64,000 nucleotides of DNA from contig NC_014654.1 of assembly GCF_000166415.1 (NCBI RefSeq), positions 1,860,001 to 1,924,000 of the forward strand, in the 5' to 3' direction. Numbering within the stretch: position 1 is the first letter of the stretch; the number at the start of each line of letters is the position of its first letter. A model generated the notes under the pieces. It searched no databases, had not been told where the DNA came from, and worked only from the letters and a program-made list of their open reading frames with translations. Position numbers and translations under genes: made by a program. This document shows, in pieces, positions 18,932 to 28,445 of the stretch. The stretch is from Halanaerobium hydrogeniformans. Lineage in GTDB: Bacteria; Bacillota; Halanaerobiia; Halanaerobiales; Halanaerobiaceae.

Positions 18932-20056
18932 TCATACATTAAGTGCATCTTTTATTTTTTTTAAAAAACCTTTATGCTCCGGGTTTATTTCTTCACCACT
19001 GATTTCAGCAAATTTTGTCAGTAAGTCTTTTTGTTGACTATCAAGATCTTTTGGTATTATAACCTTAACTTTAATATATTGATCTCCACGACCATATCCA
19101 TTTAGATGAGAAATACCCTTATTTTTTAACCTAAAAGTAGTTCCTGGTTGAGTACCTTCAGGTATATCAAACTGAACTTTACCTTCTAAAGTGGGAACTT
19201 TTATCTTATCACCTAAAGCTGCTTGAACAAAACTTATTGGAACCTCACAATAAAGATCATCCCCTTTACGGTCAAATATATCATGATCTTGAACATCGAT
19301 AATTATATATAAATCTCCTGATGGTCCACCTTTTTCTCCAGCCTGACCTTCACCAGCCATTCTTAAACGAGTACCGGTGTCAACACCTTCAGGAATATTA
19401 ACAGTTAATTTGCGCTGTTTACGAACCTTACCTGAGCCATTACATTTAGTACATGGTTCAGAAATTATCTTACCTTCTCCCCGACAGGTTGGACAAACCC
19501 TGCTCTGGGTAAACTGACCAAACGGAGTCTGTTTGCTAGTTCTCACTTGGCCCTGGCCATGACAATCCGGGCAAGTTTTTACATCTGAACCAGGCTCTGC
19601 TCCACTGCCTTGACAGTGATTACATTCTTCTTCACGTGGAAGTCTAATTTCTTTTTTGCCACCAAATGCAGCTTCTTCAAAAGATATTTCCATTCTATAC
19701 TGAAGATCTGCACCGCGTTTTGGTCCACTTTGCCTTCTGCTGCCACCGCCGCCGAAGCCAAACATGTTAAATAGGTCGTCAAGACCACCAAAACCACCAC
19801 GAGCAAAATCATCAAAGTTAAAGTCATTTTCATTTATACCAGAATGTCCATATTGATCATAACGAGATCTTTTATCTGGATCACTCAATATCTCATATGC
19901 TTCAGAAATTTCCTTAAATTTATCAGATGTATCTTCTCCATCCTGGTTCATATCAGGATGATATTTCTTTGCCAATTTACGATATGCTTTTTTAATTTCA
20001 CTTTGGTCAGCATCACGGCTTACACCAAGTATTTCATAATAATCTTTTTGAGCCAT
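18932..20056 (-). CDS. dnaJ: Chaperone protein DnaJ
   Basis: Type I J-protein co-chaperone of DnaK, 374 aa. The J domain carries the HPD motif (KKYHPDMN, about residue 32). Then come a Gly/Phe-rich region (about 80-115), the zinc domain with four CxxCxGxG-type repeats (about 145-215), and the C-terminal substrate-binding domain. Unusually, a strong terminator-like hairpin lies between dnaK and dnaJ only 20 bases before this start, so its level probably depends on read-through. No separate promoter was seen in that gap. Confidence 0.97.
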   Translation of the reverse strand: MAQKDYYEILGVSRDADQSEIKKAYRKLAKKYHPDMNQDGEDTSDKFKEISEAYEILSDPDKRSRYDQYGHSGINENDFNFDDFARGGFGGLDDLFNMFGFGGGGSRRQSGPKRGADLQYRMEISFEEAAFGGKKEIRLPREEECNHCQGSGAEPGSDVKTCPDCHGQGQVRTSKQTPFGQFTQSRVCPTCRGEGKIISEPCTKCNGSGKVRKQRKLTVNIPEGVDTGTRLRMAGEGQAGEKGGPSGDLYIIIDVQDHDIFDRKGDDLYCEVPISFVQAALGDKIKVPTLEGKVQFDIPEGTQPGTTFRLKNKGISHLNGYGRGDQYIKVKVIIPKDLDSQQKDLLTKFAEISGEEINPEHKGFLKKIKDALNV

Positions 20057-20075
20057 CTTTTTAAGTCACCTCTCT

Positions 20076-20130
20076 AAAAAAAAAGATAAACAGTTACAGG
20101 GAGAGCCTAACTCCCCCTTTAACTGAGTTT
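20076..20130 (-). terminator. Terminator-like hairpin between dnaK and dnaJ
   Basis: On the minus strand CAGTTA...GGGGAG pairs with CTCTCC...TAACTG (arms about 20127-20088), followed by ATC and nine T residues (20084-20076). It has all the parts of a rho-independent terminator but sits inside the hrcA-grpE-dnaK-dnaJ operon. It is likely an attenuator or RNA-processing signal that sets the DnaK:DnaJ ratio. Confidence 0.75.
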
Positions 20131-20145
20131 ATATCTTCTCTTTAA

Positions 20146-22008
20146 TTATTTCTCTTCGTCCTCATCTACTTCTTCATAATCTACATCTACTGTATTATCA
20201 TCTGCACTACTTTCTGTTTGTGCTCTACCTTGTTGAGCCCCTGGCTGAGGTCCAGCTGCTCCAGCCTGAGCACCTTCAGCTTGACTGTAAAGTTCAGAGC
20301 TCAATTCAGTTAATTCTTCAGTAAGTGCTTCCATTTTAGCTTTGATTTCCTCTATATCGTCACCCTCTAATGCTGTTTCAAGTTCATCTTTTGCTGCTTC
20401 TACTTTTTCTTTAACATCGGCAGGAACTTTATCTCCAGCATCTTTTAAGGTCTTTTCTGTTTGGTGAACTAGTGCATCTGCTTCATTACGTGTTTCAATT
20501 TTTTCTACTCGTTTTTTATCTTCTTCTTCATGTTCTTTTGCATCTTTTACCATTTCTTCAATTTCTTCTTCAGATAAACCACTTGTAGACTTAATTGTGA
20601 TATTCTCTGAATTACCAGTTCCTTTATCCTTGGCAGATACATGAACAATTCCGTTTTTATCAATTTCAAACTCTACTTCAATTTGTGGTACTCCACGAGG
20701 TGCAGGAGGAATATCAGTTAATTGGAAACGGCCTAATGTTTTATTATCTTTAGCCATTTTCCTTTCACCCTGCAGTACATGGATGTCTACACTTGTTTGA
20801 TTATCACTTGCTGTAGAGAATATCTTACTCTTAGAAGTTGGAATTGTAGTATTTCTTTCAATCAATTTAGTAAATACTCCACCTAAGGTTTCAATACCTA
20901 AAGATAGAGGAGTTACATCAAGTAGAACTACATCATCAACCTCACCTGAAAGAATACCTCCCTGAATTGCTGCTCCAACAGCTACAACTTCATCAGGATT
21001 AATACCTTTATGAGCATCTTTACCAATTAAATCCTCAACAGCAGACTGAACAGCTGGTATTCTGGTTGATCCACCAACTAAAATAACTTCATCTATATCA
21101 GAAGGATCCATACCCGCATCACTTAAGGCCTGACGAGCAGGTTTCATTGTATCTTCAATTAAATCACTAATTAGCTTTTCAAATTTAGCCCTTGTCAGAT
21201 CTATATCTAAATGTTCAGGACCAGATTCTGTCTGAGTAATAAATGGTAGATTAACATTAGTTTGCTTTACACTAGAAAGTTCTATTTTTGCTTTTTCTGC
21301 AGCATCTTTTAATCTTTGCAGTGCCATCTTATCTTTTCTAAGATCAATACCAGTAGAATTCTGAAATTCATCAGCTAAATATTCAATAATTCTTTGATCA
21401 AAATCATCGCCACCTAAATGGTTGTTACCACTAGTAGCAATTACCTCAAAAACTCCATCTCCAATATCCAGAATGGAAACATCAAAAGTTCCACCACCAA
21501 GGTCATAAACCAGTATTGTTTGTTCTGATTTATCATCAAGTCCATATGCTAAAGAAGCAGCAGTTGGCTCATTAATTATTCTTTCTACTTTTAAGCCAGC
21601 AATTTTTCCTGCATCTTTTGTTGCCTGGCGCTGACTATCAGTAAAGTAAGCCGGTACAGTAATAACAGCTTCATCTACATCTTCACCTAAATATTCTTCT
21701 GCATCTCTTTTGATCTTCTGCAAAATCATAGCAGAAATTTCTTGGGGTGTATGTTTTTCTTCATTAAGTACTACAGTGTGATCTGTCCCCATCTCTCTTT
21801 TAATAGAACTTACAGTCTGATCAGGATTAGTAATTGCCTGACGTTTAGCATGTTCACCGACAATTCTTTCTCCCTTTTTAGAGTAAGCAACAACTGATGG
21901 AGTTGTTCTTCCACCTTCTTTATTTGGAATAACAGTTGGTTCTCCACCTTCCATTACTGCTACACAAGAATTTGTAGTACCTAAGTCAATACCTATAACT
22001 TTACCCAT
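20146..22008 (-). CDS. dnaK: Molecular chaperone DnaK (Hsp70)
   Basis: 620 aa ATP-dependent chaperone. The N-terminal ATPase domain starts [11 protein letters not shown] and contains [15 protein letters not shown]. The substrate-binding domain runs from about residue 365, and the acidic C-terminal tail ends [11 protein letters not shown]. It works with DnaJ and GrpE encoded on either side, under the CIRCE-controlled promoter upstream of hrcA. ATG 22008 follows a strong GGAGGAAG site. The 92-bp gap to grpE shows no clear extra promoter. Confidence 0.98.
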   Translation of the reverse strand: MGKVIGIDLGTTNSCVAVMEGGEPTVIPNKEGGRTTPSVVAYSKKGERIVGEHAKRQAITNPDQTVSSIKREMGTDHTVVLNEEKHTPQEISAMILQKIKRDAEEYLGEDVDEAVITVPAYFTDSQRQATKDAGKIAGLKVERIINEPTAASLAYGLDDKSEQTILVYDLGGGTFDVSILDIGDGVFEVIATSGNNHLGGDDFDQRIIEYLADEFQNSTGIDLRKDKMALQRLKDAAEKAKIELSSVKQTNVNLPFITQTESGPEHLDIDLTRAKFEKLISDLIEDTMKPARQALSDAGMDPSDIDEVILVGGSTRIPAVQSAVEDLIGKDAHKGINPDEVVAVGAAIQGGILSGEVDDVVLLDVTPLSLGIETLGGVFTKLIERNTTIPTSKSKIFSTASDNQTSVDIHVLQGERKMAKDNKTLGRFQLTDIPPAPRGVPQIEVEFEIDKNGIVHVSAKDKGTGNSENITIKSTSGLSEEEIEEMVKDAKEHEEEDKKRVEKIETRNEADALVHQTEKTLKDAGDKVPADVKEKVEAAKDELETALEGDDIEEIKAKMEALTEELTELSSELYSQAEGAQAGAAGPQPGAQQGRAQTESSADDNTVDVDYEEVDEDEEK

Positions 22009-22100
22009 TTTATCTTCCTCCTTAAAAATTATATACCATTTTTTTATAAGTTTTATCTAAATTTAATATTAGCTTTAACATAAAAAGAATTAAAGAAATT

Positions 22101-22739
22101 TTAAACAGCAACTCTAACCATAGCTGGTCTAATAACTCTTCCCTCAATCATAAAACCTTTTTGCATTACATCTATTACAATTTCTTTATCCAGATCGCCT
22201 TCAGCATCAACCTTCATAATAGCCTCATGAAACTCAGGATTAAATTCTTCACCTTCAGCCTCAATTTCTTCTATTCCTTCATCGGAAAATGCTTTTAAGA
22301 ACTGTTGATAGATCATTTTTACCCCATTATAAAATTCAGAGTCACCATCTTCAGCCTTTAGAGCTCTTTCAAAATTATCAAAAACAGGTAGAAGGCTGGA
22401 AGCAAGTTCTATTTTGCCCTGAATAGTCATTTCAGATTTTTCTCGCTGACTTCGCTTGCGATAATTTACAAAATCAGCCTGAAGTCTCTGTAATCTACTT
22501 AATAGATCATCAACTTCTGCATCTAATTCTTCTATCTTTTCGTTTTTCTCTCTCAATTCTTCAACTAATTCTTCTCTTGTTAATTCTAATTTAACATCCT
22601 CTTTTTTTGAGTCATCTTTAGAATTATTTAACTCTTCCTCAGCAACTTCTTCTGCTTTTTGCTCATTATTTTGATTTTCATTATTTTCATTTTCAGTGTT
22701 TTTTTGAAATTCCTCTTTTTCTTTGTTCACAAAAATCAC
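22101..22739 (-). CDS. grpE: Nucleotide exchange factor GrpE
   Basis: 212 aa. A long acidic, asparagine/glutamate-rich N-terminus (about 1-65) leads into the coiled coil and the conserved GrpE core: DFVNYRKRSQREK (about 90-102) and the C-terminal beta domain with MIEGRVIRPAMVRVA. It releases ADP from DnaK. The frame can start at GTG 22739, which overlaps the hrcA stop as GTGA, or at GTG 22730. The first is reported because of the coupling, but the choice is open. Confidence 0.95.
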   Translation of the reverse strand: MIFVNKEKEEFQKNTENENNENQNNEQKAEEVAEEELNNSKDDSKKEDVKLELTREELVEELREKNEKIEELDAEVDDLLSRLQRLQADFVNYRKRSQREKSEMTIQGKIELASSLLPVFDNFERALKAEDGDSEFYNGVKMIYQQFLKAFSDEGIEEIEAEGEEFNPEFHEAIMKVDAEGDLDKEIVIDVMQKGFMIEGRVIRPAMVRVAV

Positions 22740-23785
22740 CCACTCGCTTTCGAAATTAAGTTCCCTAAAATATCAGAAATCACATCAACCAAAGAAATAA
22801 CTCGTGGATATTCCATTCGGGTCGGTCCGATAACACCGATTTTACCGACTGCTCTATCTGAAATATAATATGTTGCTACTACCAGTGAGCAGTTTTTAAT
22901 GCCTTCTACCTCATTTTCTTGACCAATTTTTATTTCTAAATCATCATTAGAAATACTATTGATTATCTTTTTCAACATTTCTTCTTGGTCAAGTAATTTG
23001 AGCATTTTTTTCAGTCTCTCCAGATCATTAAACTCGGGCTGTTCCAAAATATATGAAGTCCCACCCAAATAAACCTTAACACTATCAGGCTCAAAAGCAC
23101 CTTCTAACTCATTATAAAATTGTTTAAATAAATCCACTGACAAATCTAATTTTGCCAGCAGTTCTTTTTCAAGACTGTTTAAGTAAGAAACATCAAGCTC
23201 AGATAAAAGTTTATTTTCTAATTTATCACTTAAAAATCTGTTTAGATAAGAAATTTTTTGAACAGATAAATTCTGCTGCAATTTAATTATTTTATTATTG
23301 ACCATCCCTGTATCTGTTACCAGAACAACCAACAATGAATTATTTTCTAATTGCATTATCTCAACTTTTTTTAATTTGCTGACCTGAGTTTTTGGTTCAC
23401 TTACCAATGCAGTATAATGAGTAATATTTGAAAGCATTTTAGCCATGCCAGAAATAATATCCTGGACATCTTGTAGATCTTGATATAAATCTTCAATGTT
23501 TTTTATTATTCCAGTAACATCCTGTTCTTCTTTTCTTATCAATTCATCAACATAATATCGATAACCTTTATCAGAAGGTATACGGCCAGCAGAAGTATGT
23601 GGCTGTTCTAAAAAGCCTAGATCTTCTAAGTCAGCCATTTCGTTTCTGATAGTTGCAGGACTTACATCCAGATTGTATTTTTTCGCAAGAGTTCTTGAAC
23701 CAATAGGAGAAGCAGAAATTATATGCTCCTGAATGATGGCCTGCAGTATTCTTTTTTTGCGTTCATCAAGTTCTTCAACCATCAT
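22736..23785 (-). CDS. hrcA: Heat-inducible transcription repressor HrcA
   Basis: 349 aa repressor of class I heat-shock genes. The N-terminal winged helix contains KYNLDVSPATIRNEMADLE (about 30-48), followed by GYLEQPHTSAG-like LGFLEQPHTSAGRIPSDKG (about 51-69) and the GAF-like inducer domain. It binds the CIRCE inverted repeat 15 bases upstream of its own start, so the operon is autoregulated and needs GroEL for HrcA maturation in characterised species. ATG 23785 follows GAGGTG. Confidence 0.97.
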   Translation of the reverse strand: MMVEELDERKKRILQAIIQEHIISASPIGSRTLAKKYNLDVSPATIRNEMADLEDLGFLEQPHTSAGRIPSDKGYRYYVDELIRKEEQDVTGIIKNIEDLYQDLQDVQDIISGMAKMLSNITHYTALVSEPKTQVSKLKKVEIMQLENNSLLVVLVTDTGMVNNKIIKLQQNLSVQKISYLNRFLSDKLENKLLSELDVSYLNSLEKELLAKLDLSVDLFKQFYNELEGAFEPDSVKVYLGGTSYILEQPEFNDLERLKKMLKLLDQEEMLKKIINSISNDDLEIKIGQENEVEGIKNCSLVVATYYISDRAVGKIGVIGPTRMEYPRVISLVDVISDILGNLISKASG

Positions 23786-23799
23786 TTCTCACCTCTTTT

Positions 23800-23826
23800 T
23801 TAGCACTCGCTTAAAGAGAGTGCTAA
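23800..23826 (-). promoter_or_regulatory. CIRCE operator of the hrcA operon
   Basis: Perfect match to the CIRCE consensus: TTAGCACTC (23800-23808), nine bases, GAGTGCTAA (23818-23826). It lies between the promoter and hrcA, where HrcA binding blocks transcription. Confidence 0.98.
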
Positions 23827-23837
23827 CAGCTAATAAT

Positions 23838-23866
23838 AAAATAACATATTGATTTTTTTTTGTCAA
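23838..23866 (-). promoter_or_regulatory. Sigma-A promoter of the hrcA-grpE-dnaK-dnaJ operon
   Basis: Minus strand TTGACA (23866-23861), 17 bases including an A-tract, TATTTT (23843-23838). The CIRCE element starts 12 bases downstream, overlapping the expected initial transcribed region. Confidence 0.75.
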
Positions 23867-23892
23867 ATAATAAAGCAAATTATTTTAAGAAT

Positions 23893-25047
23893 TTATTTCA
23901 AAAAAGCTAGAAAAACCTCATTTGCCAGTAGTTTACCTTTTGCTGTCAAATATATACGTTGATTACTTTCTTCTAATAAAGATTTTCTTTTTAAATTATC
24001 TACTGAATCTCTGAAAATACTATTAAAATCTTTTTTGAATTTTAAATTAAAACGATGTAAACTTACACCCGCTTGAGTTCTTAGTGCTAAAAAGCAGTAT
24101 TCAGCCATCATATCTTCTTTACTTAATATGTTGATTTCTTTTTCTATTTCTAGATGATCTGAAAAAGATTTTAAATATTTATTTAGATCAGCATTATTTT
24201 TATATCTGATACGGCCATTAAAACCAGCAGCCCCTGGCCCTAGACCAATATATCTTTTATAGTTCCAGTACAGATAATTATGCTGAGCTCTATAACCACT
24301 TTTAGCAAAATTAGATATTTCATAATTATTATAATCGGCCTTGAGCAAAAATTGCTGTGCTAGATTATACATTTCTGCATCAATTTTATCAGCAGGTAAT
24401 TTAAACTCACCTTTATTTAATTTATCATAAAATGGTGTTTGCTCATGAATTTCAAGGTTATACAAAGAAATATGAGGTGGGTTAAAAGATGTTAAAACTT
24501 CTAGATCTTTTTTAAAATCTTTTACACTTTGTCCAGGAAGAGCAAAGATCAAATCTATGCTATAATTATCAAAGTATTTTTTGAGTAATTTAATTGCATT
24601 AATATTTTTCTTACGAGTACTATTTCTTCCCAAAAAATTTAAATACTTATTATTAAATGACTGTACTCCTAAACTGATTCTATTTATTCCGGATCTTTTA
24701 TATAATATTATTTTTTCTTCATTTAAAGAGAAAGGATTAGCTTCAATGGTTATTTCAGCTGTTGGCGGCAGGTTAAAAGAATTTCTTATTTTATTAAGTA
24801 ATATAAAAATTTTTTCACCACAAATTAAAGATGGAGTTCCTCCACCAATATAAATTGAACGCAGTAATTTATTGTCTACAGATTTAATTATATCATCTAA
24901 TTCTTTAAAAAGGGCGGCCCAATAAAGGTCCACCCTCTTTTTATTATATTCAACTGAATAGAAATCACAGTATGGACATTTAGAATGACAAAAAGGTATA
25001 TGAATATAAAGAGCTGATGGCTCTGAAAATCTAATTTCTTTATTCAT
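23893..25047 (-). CDS. hemW: Radical SAM protein HemW (coproporphyrinogen oxidase-like heme chaperone)
   Basis: 384 aa from ATG 25047. The radical SAM cluster [16 protein letters not shown] lies near residue 15-30, followed by IGGGTPS, GVQSFN and a C-terminal HemN_C domain. The extra cysteine pattern and the position upstream of hrcA match HemW, which inserts heme, rather than the oxygen-independent coproporphyrinogen oxidase HemN. An ATG at 25053 sits only 1 base from the AAAGG site, so 25047 is preferred. It overlaps the end of lepA by 8 bases. Confidence 0.92.
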   Translation of the reverse strand: MNKEIRFSEPSALYIHIPFCHSKCPYCDFYSVEYNKKRVDLYWAALFKELDDIIKSVDNKLLRSIYIGGGTPSLICGEKIFILLNKIRNSFNLPPTAEITIEANPFSLNEEKIILYKRSGINRISLGVQSFNNKYLNFLGRNSTRKKNINAIKLLKKYFDNYSIDLIFALPGQSVKDFKKDLEVLTSFNPPHISLYNLEIHEQTPFYDKLNKGEFKLPADKIDAEMYNLAQQFLLKADYNNYEISNFAKSGYRAQHNYLYWNYKRYIGLGPGAAGFNGRIRYKNNADLNKYLKSFSDHLEIEKEINILSKEDMMAEYCFLALRTQAGVSLHRFNLKFKKDFNSIFRDSVDNLKRKSLLEESNQRIYLTAKGKLLANEVFLAFLK

Positions 25048-26827
25048 CTTCATGCCTTTCTAGAACAGTCATAAATGCTTCCTGGGGAATTTCTACACTA
25101 CCAACCTGTTTCATTCTCTTTTTACCTTCTTTTTGTTTTTCAAGCAGCTTTCTTTTCCGACTTACATCTCCACCATAACACTTCTGTAAAACATTTTTTC
25201 TAACAGCCGGAATATTAACTCTAGCAATAATCTTGCCACCAACTGCTGCCTGAATAGGTACTTTAAACATATGCCGCGGAATAACTTCTTTTAATTTTCT
25301 GGTTAATGCATTTCCACGCTGATAAGAATTTTCTTCATGAACTATGGTAGATAAGGCATCAACAACTTCTTCGTTAACTAAAATGTCAAGTTTAACAAGC
25401 TTTGATTCTTTATAGCCTTCTAATTCATAGTCAAGTGTAGCATAGCCTCTTGTCCTCGATTTTAGCTGATTAAAAAAGTCTGTAATAATTTCACTTAAAG
25501 GCATTTCATATTTTAAATTAACCCTATCCTGATTTATATACTGCATATCTTTAAATTCACCGCGGTTTTCCTGGCATAATTCCATTGCCTGGCCAACATA
25601 TTCTTCAGGTAGATGAATCTCAGCAGTAACAAAAGGTTCTTTTATTTTTTCAGTCTCAGAAGGGTCAGGGAATAAGGCTGGATTTTCTATCTCTAATTCT
25701 TCCCCGTTTTTCTTAATTATTTTATATTCAACACTTGGAGCTGTAATTACTAAATCAAGATCATACTCTCTTTCCAGTCTTTCCTGGATTACTTCCATAT
25801 GAAGCAGGCCTAAAAATCCACAGCGAAAACCAAAACCAAGTGCTTCCGAAGTTTCAGCTTCAAAAGTAAATGAAGCATCATTTAATTGTAGTTTTTCTAA
25901 AGCCTCTTTTAATACTTCATAATCAGCATTATCTGTTGGATACAAGCCACTAAAAACCATTGGTTTGACTTTTTTATACCCGGGTAGTGCTTTCGTTGCA
26001 GGTCGATCTTTTTTAGTTATTGTATCACCAACTCTACAATTGCGAACATCTTTAATTCCTGCAATAATATAACCAACTTCTCCTGAACTTAACTCATCCT
26101 TTTCTTTCATGTCAGGAGCAAAAAAACCTACTTCATCAACCTGGTAGCTTTTATTATTGGACATTAATAGGATTTTATCATTTTTTTTGACAGAACCTTC
26201 CATTATTCTAACATAAGCGATAACTCCCTGATAAGAATCATAAAAGGAATCAAAAACTAAAGCCCTAAGTGGTTCATCATTTCCTGCAAAAGGAGCAGGA
26301 ACTCTCTCAATAACAGCCTCTAAAATTTTATCGATATTAGTGCCATCCTTTGCACTAGCCAAAATTGCTTCATCTGGATCAATCCCTATATCCATCAGCT
26401 GTTCTTTTACCATATCTGGATTAGCTGCTGGTAAATCAATTTTATTGATGACAGGAATAATCTCTAAATCATGTTCTAAAGCTAAATATATATTTGCCAT
26501 TGTCTGAGCTTCTACACCCTGGGCAGCATCGATAACTAAAAGAGCCCCCTCACAAGCGGCAAGACTTCTGGAAACTTCATAAGAAAAATCTACATGTCCA
26601 GGTGTGTCAATTAAATTGAGTTCATAACCTTTATAATCAATAGTAACAGCCTGAGCTTTAATAGTTATTCCTCTTTCTCTTTCTAAATCCATTTTATCTA
26701 ATACTTGTGCCTGCATGTTTCGATCTGTAATTGTATTTGTAAACTCCAGCATACGATCAGCAAGGGTAGATTTCCCGTGATCAATATGAGCAATTATGCA
26801 AAAGTTTCTAATCATATCAGTCTGCAA
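25040..26827 (-). CDS. lepA: Elongation factor 4 (LepA)
   Basis: Ribosomal back-translocase GTPase, 595 aa, the usual length. GTPase motifs [17 protein letters not shown] and NKIDLP are intact, followed by EF-G-like domains and the LepA-specific C-terminal domain. The start chosen is TTG 26827, preceded by GGAGGAGGAAGC. ATG 26815 is an alternative (591 aa). An ATG at 26899 would extend the protein by 24 residues of non-family sequence across that strong ribosome binding site and is rejected. Confidence 0.96.
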   Translation of the reverse strand: MQTDMIRNFCIIAHIDHGKSTLADRMLEFTNTITDRNMQAQVLDKMDLERERGITIKAQAVTIDYKGYELNLIDTPGHVDFSYEVSRSLAACEGALLVIDAAQGVEAQTMANIYLALEHDLEIIPVINKIDLPAANPDMVKEQLMDIGIDPDEAILASAKDGTNIDKILEAVIERVPAPFAGNDEPLRALVFDSFYDSYQGVIAYVRIMEGSVKKNDKILLMSNNKSYQVDEVGFFAPDMKEKDELSSGEVGYIIAGIKDVRNCRVGDTITKKDRPATKALPGYKKVKPMVFSGLYPTDNADYEVLKEALEKLQLNDASFTFEAETSEALGFGFRCGFLGLLHMEVIQERLEREYDLDLVITAPSVEYKIIKKNGEELEIENPALFPDPSETEKIKEPFVTAEIHLPEEYVGQAMELCQENRGEFKDMQYINQDRVNLKYEMPLSEIITDFFNQLKSRTRGYATLDYELEGYKESKLVKLDILVNEEVVDALSTIVHEENSYQRGNALTRKLKEVIPRHMFKVPIQAAVGGKIIARVNIPAVRKNVLQKCYGGDVSRKRKLLEKQKEGKKRMKQVGSVEIPQEAFMTVLERHEDE

Positions 26828-26922
26828 ATAGCTTCCTCCTCCAAAATTTAATACTGTTGTAATTATAACACCACCATATTTTATAATCAAGCATCTCAAG
26901 TGTAAAAAAGGCTTTTTAACCC

Positions 26923-26951
26923 TTGCATTTTATAAATTTACATGTTAAAAT
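26923..26951 (+). promoter_or_regulatory. Predicted promoter of rpsT
   Basis: TTGCAT (26923-26928), 17 bases, TAAAAT (26946-26951), about 60 bases upstream of the rpsT start. It is divergent from lepA. Confidence 0.6.
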
Positions 26952-27013
26952 TGTAATGTTGCAAATTAAGTCTAAAATTATAAATATCCATTATCAAGAG
27001 GGGGTGAAGTTAG

Positions 27014-27274
27014 ATGCCTATTATTAAGTCTGCGAAAAAGAGAGTAAAAGTTACAGAAAAGAAGACCGCTCAAAACCGTGAGTGGAAAGATAAACTTAAA
27101 ACAGCTATTAAAGATTTTAAAAATGTAGTTGAAGCAGGGAACAAAGAAAAAGCAGAAGAACAGTTAAAAGAGACTATTAAGGTCATCGATAAGGCTGTAT
27201 CACGCAATATAATTCATAAAAATAATGCAGCCCGCAAAAAATCCCGCCTCACAAAAATGTATAATAACATGTAA
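27014..27274 (+). CDS. rpsT: 30S ribosomal protein S20
   Basis: 86 aa, very basic, usual length. The N-terminus MPIIKSAKKRVK and the C-terminal VIDKAVSRNIIHKNNAARKK pattern are diagnostic of S20, a primary 16S rRNA binder. A GAGGGGTGAAG ribosome binding site precedes ATG 27014. It is the only plus-strand gene in the first 34 kb, is monocistronic, and is closed by two hairpins in series. Confidence 0.98.
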   Translation: MPIIKSAKKRVKVTEKKTAQNREWKDKLKTAIKDFKNVVEAGNKEKAEEQLKETIKVIDKAVSRNIIHKNNAARKKSRLTKMYNNM

Positions 27275-27277
27275 ATA

Positions 27278-27336
27278 AAAAAGATAGCTATCTTTTTAAT
27301 TTTTAAAACTCATCCAATTTGGATGGGTTTTTTTAT
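27278..27336 (+). terminator. Tandem hairpins ending rpsT (second is the terminator)
   Basis: A perfect palindrome AAAAAGATAG/CTATCTTTTT (27278-27297) is followed by a stem AAACTCATCC / GGATGGGTTT with loop AATTT (27305-27329) and then a run of seven further T residues. The second hairpin is a standard rho-independent terminator. Confidence 0.8.
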
Positions 27337-27339
27337 TAT

Positions 27340-28347
27340 TTAATAATTTATCGCTTTAATAATTATCATTTCTAAAGCAGTATTTTGTTCTGGATAATAA
27401 CCTGTTAAAAAATGATAATTTGCAGTTAAAATTTCTTCCAAAATTCTTTCTAATTCTAGTTGAGTAAAATTTCTGCTTCTCTGCAGAGCTTTTTTAACTG
27501 GATAAGGATGTTTGTTTATCTTTTTAGCAATTTCTTTATTGTTTTTTGTAAATTGACTGTAATATTTAACCTGCATCAATAATTCGATTTGATTTGCTAA
27601 CATAGTTAATAAATACAGGGGATATACACCTTTATTTAACATTTCTTTAAGACTTATAAGTGCTTTATCTGTTTTCTTTTCTCCAATCAAATCTAAAAAC
27701 GCAAAAATTTCTTCATCTTCTATAAATCTTTCTCTGCTGATTAAATCTTTTATATCATAATATGAGATTTTTTCCTTATCGGGAAATCGAGTAATTATCT
27801 TTTCAATCTCAGTTGCAAGAATTTCTAATTTGTTGCTAAACATATTTTCTAAAACCTTAATTGATCTTTTATCAATTTTTTTATTGTGTTCCCTAAAACG
27901 TCTAACAATCCATTTGTCTAAATTCCCATATTTGGGGGCTTTAAACTCAAAATAACTACCTTTTTTCTTTATGGTTAAATATAATTTTTTTCTCTTATCT
28001 AATGAATTGGAGCTCAAAAATAAAAGGCAGGTGGTTTTGTCTAAATTTTCAATAATAGAAATAAGCTTTTGTTGTGCTTTTTTATCAAAAGAGTCCTCAG
28101 CTTCTAATTGAGAGATCACAAATCTTTTTTTGCTTCCCAGAGGTGGAGTCTGAACTGCATTGCTTAGTTTTTTAAAATAATCCTCTCCAGGCTGAACAAT
28201 TGATAAATTAAAATCTCTGATATTTTCTTCAACAAACTTATCAATAAATTTATCTTTAAATTCATCTCTAAGATAATTATCTGCTGAATAAATATAATAT
28301 AGATTTTTTAATTTATTCTCATTTTCTATAAAGTCTTTAACTTCCAT
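27340..28347 (-). CDS. holA: DNA polymerase III subunit delta
   Basis: 335 aa clamp-loader subunit. The N-terminal LYYIYSADNYLRDEFKDKF resembles the HolA opening. The AAA+-like region is without Walker motifs, and the C-terminal helical collar contains VYPLYLLTMLANQI and a QLELERILEEILTANYHFLTG-type segment, as is usual. It follows comEC in the same direction and is convergent with rpsT, matching the comEC-holA-rpsT order of Firmicutes. ATG 28347 follows GGAGGATA. Confidence 0.93.
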   Translation of the reverse strand: MEVKDFIENENKLKNLYYIYSADNYLRDEFKDKFIDKFVEENIRDFNLSIVQPGEDYFKKLSNAVQTPPLGSKKRFVISQLEAEDSFDKKAQQKLISIIENLDKTTCLLFLSSNSLDKRKKLYLTIKKKGSYFEFKAPKYGNLDKWIVRRFREHNKKIDKRSIKVLENMFSNKLEILATEIEKIITRFPDKEKISYYDIKDLISRERFIEDEEIFAFLDLIGEKKTDKALISLKEMLNKGVYPLYLLTMLANQIELLMQVKYYSQFTKNNKEIAKKINKHPYPVKKALQRSRNFTQLELERILEEILTANYHFLTGYYPEQNTALEMIIIKAINY

Positions 28348-28445
28348 ACTATATCCTCCAAAAAAATATTTTAATTTCTTCTCTTATTTCATATCTTATC
28401 ATAGATCGTTAAAATACCGCAAACAATCTTCTGTGAAATCAGAAA

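Noticed and set aside
26828-26899. N-terminal extension of LepA to ATG 26899
   Set aside because: The added residues do not fit the family and the strong GGAGGAGG site lies inside the extension.
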